Positions 59,691-64,000 of a stretch of 64,000 nt of DNA are shown here, piece by piece. The position numbers and the translations under genes are program-made. Origin of the DNA: Fulvimarina manganoxydans. GTDB taxonomy: Bacteria; Pseudomonadota; Alphaproteobacteria; Rhizobiales; Rhizobiaceae. The stretch covers positions 124,001 to 188,000 of the forward strand of contig NZ_FWXR01000004.1 in assembly GCF_900176465.1 (NCBI RefSeq), read 5' to 3'. Under the pieces are notes generated by a model, which was given only the letters and a program-made list of their open reading frames with translations, made no database searches and was not told the origin of the DNA. The stretch's first letter is position 1. Each line of letters starts with the position of its first letter.

Positions 59691-59845
59691 GGCGAACCTC
59701 GAAGCTATCGGGCCGACGACAGGAGGCGGCAGGGCCGCTCGCCCGCTTCTACAGTCTGCCGGGGCGTTTGGCCTCATGAAAAGTCGGTAAGCTTGGCCTG
59801 ACCTTGATTGGCCGATCCTCAAATGCCGGCATATAGCCGGATCGG

Positions 59846-60823
59846 TCAGATCTTGCGCAAAGCGACCTGTTCGATCAGGTGATCCGGCCCTTTGGTCAGG
59901 ATGAGATCGGCGCGCGGACGGGTCGGAAGAATGTTTTCCTTCAGATTGACCGCATTGATGTCGGCCCATAGGCCTTCCGCAATCTCCAGAGCATCCGTAT
60001 CGGAAATCTTTGAATAGCGGTGGAAGAACGAGCCCTCCTCGCGGAAGGCCGTCTCGCGCAACCGCATGAAGCGGTCGATATACCAGCGATGAATGTCGTC
60101 CTCGGCCGCGTCGATATAGATCGAATAGTCGAAGAAATCCGAGACGAAGGGGATCGCCCGGCCATTGGGCGGCATATCCTGCACCTGCAGGACGTTGAGC
60201 CCCTCGAAGATCAGAATATCCGGTCGGTCGATGGTGATCGATCGCCCTTCGATGACGTCATAGACGAAGTGGGAATAGACCGGCGCCTTCACCTTGGGGG
60301 CGCCGGCTTTGACATCTGAAAGGAATCTCAGGATCGCGCCGACGTCGTAGCTTTCGGGAAAGCCCTTGCGGCGCATGAGGCCGTTTTGTTCGAGCACGGC
60401 GTTCGGGTAGAGAAAGCCGTCGGTCGTGACCAAAGCGACTTGCGGCGAGGACGGCCAGCGCCCGAGAAGCAATTGCAGGAGGCGCGCCGTCGTCGATTTG
60501 CCGACGGCCACCGAGCCGGCGATCCCGATGACGAAGGGCGTCTTTCGCGAGCCGCCATTTCCGGACAGAAAGCTCTGGCGCTGGCGAAACAGCAGCTGCG
60601 AGGCCTCCACATGGGCAGATAGCAGCCGCGACAAAGCGAGATAGATGCGCCGAACCTCGTCGAGATCGACCGGGTCGTTCATGGAGCGGATGCGCTCGAG
60701 CTCGTCGGCCTCGAGCGTCAGCGGCATATCGGCTCGGAACTTCGCCCAGGCCTCCGCCGAGAAGAACCGGTAAGGTGAAAGCCGGGTCGTCGGAGCGAGC
60801 TGGTCCATCGTCTTGCCGTTCAT
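59846..60823 (-). CDS. coaA: Type I pantothenate kinase
   Basis: First step of CoA synthesis, 325 residues. P-loop [37 protein letters not shown] and IFEGLNVLQ are typical. Seven bases after hisE on the same strand, the usual hisE-coaA order of Hyphomicrobiales. Confidence 0.97.
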   Translation of the reverse strand: MNGKTMDQLAPTTRLSPYRFFSAEAWAKFRADMPLTLEADELERIRSMNDPVDLDEVRRIYLALSRLLSAHVEASQLLFRQRQSFLSGNGGSRKTPFVIGIAGSVAVGKSTTARLLQLLLGRWPSSPQVALVTTDGFLYPNAVLEQNGLMRRKGFPESYDVGAILRFLSDVKAGAPKVKAPVYSHFVYDVIEGRSITIDRPDILIFEGLNVLQVQDMPPNGRAIPFVSDFFDYSIYIDAAEDDIHRWYIDRFMRLRETAFREEGSFFHRYSKISDTDALEIAEGLWADINAVNLKENILPTRPRADLILTKGPDHLIEQVALRKI

Positions 60824-60830
60824 CGCCGCG

Positions 60831-61163
60831 TCAGCTCGTCGGATCGCCCGGCCGGGAGGCTTTTTCCTCCAATCCCGTCATCGTCGTTCGACGCCCCAGT
60901 TCTGCGAGGATGTCGGACATGGGAACGCCCCGCAGCCGCAGCGCGACGAGCAGGTGATAAATCAGGTCGGCGCTTTCCGAGACGACCCGTTTCTCATCTT
61001 CCGAGACGAGAGCGATGACCGTTTCGACCGCTTCCTCGCCGAGCTTCTTGGCGACGTGGGAAACCCCTTTTTCGGACAGCTTCGCCGTATAGGAGCTGCC
61101 GTCGGTCACCGAAGCGCGGTCTGCGATGATGGTTTCGAGGTCGGTGAGGGAAAAATCGGTCAT
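60831..61163 (-). CDS. hisE: Phosphoribosyl-ATP pyrophosphatase
   Basis: Second step of histidine synthesis, 110 residues. MazG-like helical motif [14 protein letters not shown] and [13 protein letters not shown] are intact. ATG 61163 ([10 protein letters not shown]) is preferred; a TTG at 61199 in a TTGA overlap with hisF is in frame. Confidence 0.95.
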   Translation of the reverse strand: MTDFSLTDLETIIADRASVTDGSSYTAKLSEKGVSHVAKKLGEEAVETVIALVSEDEKRVVSESADLIYHLLVALRLRGVPMSDILAELGRRTTMTGLEEKASRPGDPTS

Positions 61164-61195
61164 AACGCCTGACTTGTCGTCGAATCCTGGGCGGG

Positions 61196-61999
61196 TCAAA
61201 GGGCGGGTGCCGCTATATCGGACGGATCGAGACGCATGGGAACCCCGGCTTTGGCCATATGCGCCTTGGCCTCGGCGATGGTGTATGTGCCGAAATGGAA
61301 GATCGAGGCGGCGAGCACGGCCCCGGCACCCCCCTTCGTTACGCCTTCGACGAGATGGTCGAGCGTGCCGACCCCACCTGACGCGATGACCGGCACGGCG
61401 ACCGCATCGACCACGGCGCGGGTGAGGTCGAGATCAAAGCCCGCCTTCGTGCCGTCGCGGTCCATGGAGGTGAGGAGGATTTCACCTGCTCCGAGACCAG
61501 TCACCTTCTGGGCAAATTCGATCGCATCGATCCCGGTGGCCTGGCGTCCGCCATGGGTGAAGATCTCCCAGCGCGGCGTTTCGCCTTCGCCGGAAACCCG
61601 CCGGGCGTCGATGGCGACGACGATGCATTGATCGCCGAACTTGTCGGCGGCTTCCGCGACGAATTCGGGCCGCTTCACGGCCGCCGTGTTGATCGAGACC
61701 TTGTCGGCACCGGCCAGGAGCAGGGTGCGCACGTCCTGCACCGTCCGCACGCCGCCGCCGACGGTCACCGGCATAAAACACTGTTCGGCGGTGCGGCGCA
61801 CGACGTCGAAAATCGTCTCGCGCTCGTCGGAGGAGGCGGTGATGTCGAGGAAGCAAAGCTCGTCCGCGCCGGCCGCGTCATAGGCGCGGGCCGCTTCCAC
61901 CGGGTCGCCGGCGTCGATCAGATCGACGAAGTTGATTCCCTTGACGACACGCCCGTCCTTGACGTCCAGACAGGGAATGATGCGGGTCTTGAGGGTCAT
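61196..61999 (-). CDS. hisF: Imidazole glycerol phosphate synthase subunit HisF
   Basis: Cyclase subunit, 267 residues, a TIM barrel working with HisH. Asp12 in [15 protein letters not shown] is the catalytic residue; [20 protein letters not shown] and PVIASGGVG are phosphate-binding loops. Upstream hisA and hisH, usually adjacent, are not in this window. Confidence 0.97.
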   Translation of the reverse strand: MTLKTRIIPCLDVKDGRVVKGINFVDLIDAGDPVEAARAYDAAGADELCFLDITASSDERETIFDVVRRTAEQCFMPVTVGGGVRTVQDVRTLLLAGADKVSINTAAVKRPEFVAEAADKFGDQCIVVAIDARRVSGEGETPRWEIFTHGGRQATGIDAIEFAQKVTGLGAGEILLTSMDRDGTKAGFDLDLTRAVVDAVAVPVIASGGVGTLDHLVEGVTKGGAGAVLAASIFHFGTYTIAEAKAHMAKAGVPMRLDPSDIAAPAL

Positions 62000-62073
62000 C
62001 GCGCCGGCAGCCTTTTTGTCGATGCGGTCATGCGCCGGTTCGTCGCCGGCAGCATGAGGCCTGAGGGCGCCGT

Positions 62074-62631
62074 TTATGCGATGCCGCGATAAAGGTCGGC
62101 AAGGGGCAGATCGAGGCCGAGGGCCGAAAGATGAAGCGTTTCCTCGCGCCCGGCGATCATCACCGGTCTCTCGAAGCTGCCGTCTTCTCCTCTCGACCAT
62201 ACCCAAACGCGGGGCTCGTCCTGGGAGAGGACGAGATAATGGGCGAGTGAGTCGATCGCGGTGTATTCGGCAGCTTTCTCGCCGAAGTCCATGGCGAGTG
62301 AGGAGGGCGAGAGGATTTCGGCGATAAGGAGCGCCTCAGACGAGGCTAGGCTATCGCCTGTTTCCCGTCCTGGGGTAACCAACACATCTGGATATCTTAT
62401 GCCGAAGGGCGTGCGAACGGCGTAATCGGCCGCCGTCACGACGAGACCGGAATTGCTGAGACCATTCGAAAGGAACAAGGCGAGGTCAAGCATCAGCCTA
62501 GCATGCCGCTTGGAGCCGCCCGTCATCATTTCAATCACCTCGCCATCCACGAGTTCGCGCTTGCCCTCGCGCCCCTCGTTCCAGCGCAGGAAGGCCTCGG
62601 ATGTCTCGAAGCTGTGCCTGTGAATGCTCAT
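62074..62631 (-). CDS. Uma2 family (DUF820) putative endonuclase
   Basis: 185 residues with the PD-(D/E)xK-like core of the family: YPDVLV (Asp), LIAEILSPS (Glu) and [10 protein letters not shown] (Lys). Uma2 proteins are abundant in cyanobacteria and scattered elsewhere, function unproven. It lies between apaG and hisF on the same strand. Confidence 0.88.
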   Translation of the reverse strand: MSIHRHSFETSEAFLRWNEGREGKRELVDGEVIEMMTGGSKRHARLMLDLALFLSNGLSNSGLVVTAADYAVRTPFGIRYPDVLVTPGRETGDSLASSEALLIAEILSPSSLAMDFGEKAAEYTAIDSLAHYLVLSQDEPRVWVWSRGEDGSFERPVMIAGREETLHLSALGLDLPLADLYRGIA

Positions 62632-62741
62632 GGGTTCGATCCTATCATCGGCCGGCCCGCCGCGGAAGGCGAGAGAGGGAAAGGATACCCGCAGAGGTGA
62701 ATGGTTCGACGCGGCAATCCCCGACGGCGCCGCTCACCATC

Positions 62742-63137
62742 TCAATTCACCGTCCGGCGTTCATTCGGGCTGTCGAGAGAGAAGGGCGGCACTTCGACCA
62801 TGAAGCGCATGCCGGAGCCGCGCTCCTCCATGCCGAAATGGCCCCGCATGATGCCGGAGGAGGTCTGGAGCGGGCAGCCCGACGTATAGGTGAAGCTATC
62901 GCCGGGTGCGAGTACCGGCTGCTCGCCGACGACGCCTGGACCGGAGACCTCTTGGACACGGCCATGGGCGTCCGTGATATGCCAGTAGCGATCGATGAGC
63001 TGGACCGTGCTGTCGCCCATATTTTCGATCTCGATTGTATAGGCCCAAACCCAGCGCCCTTCGCCGGGCTCGGACTGTTGTTCGAGATAGGCCGGCGTCA
63101 CCGACACCTGGATGCCTTTGGTGGTCGCCTGATACAT
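62742..63137 (-). CDS. apaG: ApaG family protein
   Basis: 131 residues with a fibronectin-like fold: [22 protein letters not shown], then the signature [22 protein letters not shown] (split landmark) and MRGHFGME. Linked in enterobacteria to Co2+ resistance and found in F-box proteins; biochemical role unsettled. ATG 63137 preferred over GTG 63140. Confidence 0.93.
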   Translation of the reverse strand: MYQATTKGIQVSVTPAYLEQQSEPGEGRWVWAYTIEIENMGDSTVQLIDRYWHITDAHGRVQEVSGPGVVGEQPVLAPGDSFTYTSGCPLQTSSGIMRGHFGMEERGSGMRFMVEVPPFSLDSPNERRTVN

Positions 63138-63350
63138 CACTCTCGCTGCCGCTCCGCCGTCCAGACTGTGTCTTGTAGGCGAAAGCTAGAGAGGGAGCGT
63201 CCGCTTTTCCACCACCCATCGATCAATGCGAGTTGGCAAATTCATGGTGAGGCGAGGCGGGAGGTCAGGCTTGTTCGATTGTAATGAATGCGTTTCGACC
63301 AGCGAATAGGCGCTCGAACGTTGAGTGCAATGCCAGGGAAGGACACCGCT

Positions 63351-63965
63351 ATGCTCGATGCCGCGCTCAGGCGACGGATTGATCCTCCGATCGAGGCGCT
63401 GGCAGGCTGGCTCGCGGGTCGAGGTGCGACGCCGAATCTCGTCACCCTTGCAGGTCTTGGTCTCGGGCTTGCCGCCGCCGGGTCGATCGCGCTCGGCGCG
63501 CCGCTTGTGGGCCTTGTCCTCATCCTGGTGTCTCGTCTCTGCGACGGACTCGACGGCGCGATCGCGCGGCAGACCCGCCCGAGCGATCTCGGCGGCTTTC
63601 TGGATATCGTCTTCGACTTCATCTTCTACGGCGCGATCCCGCTCGGCTTCGCCCTTCTCGATCCAGCCCAAAACGGGCTGGCCGCCGCGTTCCTCCTCTT
63701 CACCTTCTATGCCAATGGCGCCAGCGTTCTCGCCTTCGCGATCATGGCCGAAAAGCGCGGCATCGCAGAGACGAGCGGGCGTGGCGGGAAATCCTTGATG
63801 TTCACGGTCGGCCTTGCCGAGGCCTCCGAGACCCTTGCGGCCTTCGTTCTCGCCTGCCTGTTTCCCGAATGGTTCGTCTGGATCGCGGTCGTCTTCGGAG
63901 CGATGACCGCCTACACATGTCTCGCCCGCATCGTGCTTGCGCAGCGGCTCATCGGCGAAGGTTAA
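63351..63965 (+). CDS. CDP-alcohol phosphatidyltransferase family protein
   Basis: 204 residues with about six helices. The catalytic signature D-x2-D-G-x2-A-R-x8-G-x3-D-x3-D is fully present (CDGLDGAIAR, then GGFLDIVFD). Transfers a phosphatidyl or related group from a CDP-alcohol; the acceptor is unknown. GGAAGG eight bases before ATG 63351 favours this start over 63288 and 63330. Confidence 0.88.
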   Translation: MLDAALRRRIDPPIEALAGWLAGRGATPNLVTLAGLGLGLAAAGSIALGAPLVGLVLILVSRLCDGLDGAIARQTRPSDLGGFLDIVFDFIFYGAIPLGFALLDPAQNGLAAAFLLFTFYANGASVLAFAIMAEKRGIAETSGRGGKSLMFTVGLAEASETLAAFVLACLFPEWFVWIAVVFGAMTAYTCLARIVLAQRLIGEG

Positions 63966-64000
63966 GGCGCGAACGTCCTTTAGATTTTGTTGACCATAAG

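Noticed and set aside
62074-62631. Uma2 gene as an insertion-sequence remnant
   Set aside because: No terminal inverted repeats or target duplication can be seen, and the frame is intact.

Overview
The window is one continuous, GC-rich stretch of a bacterial chromosome that is almost entirely housekeeping. It points to an alphaproteobacterium of the Hyphomicrobiales (Rhizobiales). The reasons are a Fur-family regulator of the Irr type beside fabA-fabB-fabI, a class A rnpB directly before mraZ, a dcw cluster running into lpxC, bamD, recN and ligA, TTAA-N7-TTAA CtrA-type boxes, a GapR/DUF2312 gene, the DUF1244-DUF1036-pyk group, a BacA transporter, and Fe-S/cyt b/cyt c1 as a three-gene operon. 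I cannot name the genus. No tRNA, rRNA, CRISPR array, prophage or insertion sequence was found.

Layout. 1-5.4 kb: a pirin, the fabA-fabB-fabI operon (minus strand), a small exported protein and irr. 5.4-10.7 kb: a large nested inverted repeat, an SH3-like exported protein, a 2-hydroxyacid dehydrogenase, a purine/pyrimidine permease, inorganic pyrophosphatase and a GNAT enzyme. 10.8-14.9 kb: murein-active enzymes (lytic transglycosylase, GH25 lipoprotein, amidase) with a TerB-DnaJ protein. 14.95-15.4 kb: RNase P RNA. 15.4-36.6 kb: the division and cell-wall cluster mraZ-rsmH-ftsL-ftsI-murE-murF-mraY-murD-ftsW-(two small membrane genes)-murG-murC-murB-(LysE exporter)-ddl-ftsQ-ftsA-ftsZ, mostly with overlapping start and stop codons. 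It is followed by lpxC, bamD, recN, a flavin monooxygenase, a ParDE-like toxin-antitoxin pair and ligA (36.8-44.9 kb). 45-50 kb: a YbjN-like protein, azlCD and the cytochrome bc1 operon. 50-56.3 kb: an IsdG-like monooxygenase, apt, two MaoC proteins, ychF, gapR, DUF1244, DUF1036 and pyk. 56.3-58.3 kb: a divergent pair for polysaccharide export (OPX lipoprotein and a degenerate BY-kinase-like protein). 58.4-64 kb: bacA, coaA, hisE, hisF, Uma2, apaG and a CDP-alcohol phosphatidyltransferase.

How the genes fit together. The core makes UDP-MurNAc-pentapeptide (MurC/D/E/F, Ddl, MurB), moves it to lipid II (MraY, MurG), builds septal wall (FtsW, FtsI, FtsL, FtsQ) and places the ring (FtsA, FtsZ), with lipid A (LpxC) and outer-membrane assembly (BamD) following. 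The most interesting signals are regulatory. A perfect CtrA-type box and a four-unit 10-bp-period CCCAT array matching an MraZ operator lie in the 646-bp region between rnpB and mraZ. A second perfect CtrA-type box lies 53 bp before ddl-ftsQ-ftsA. Other points of note are two unrecognised, translationally coupled small membrane proteins between ftsW and murG, a pseudo-BY-kinase, and a dehydrogenase whose catalytic Glu is replaced by Gln.
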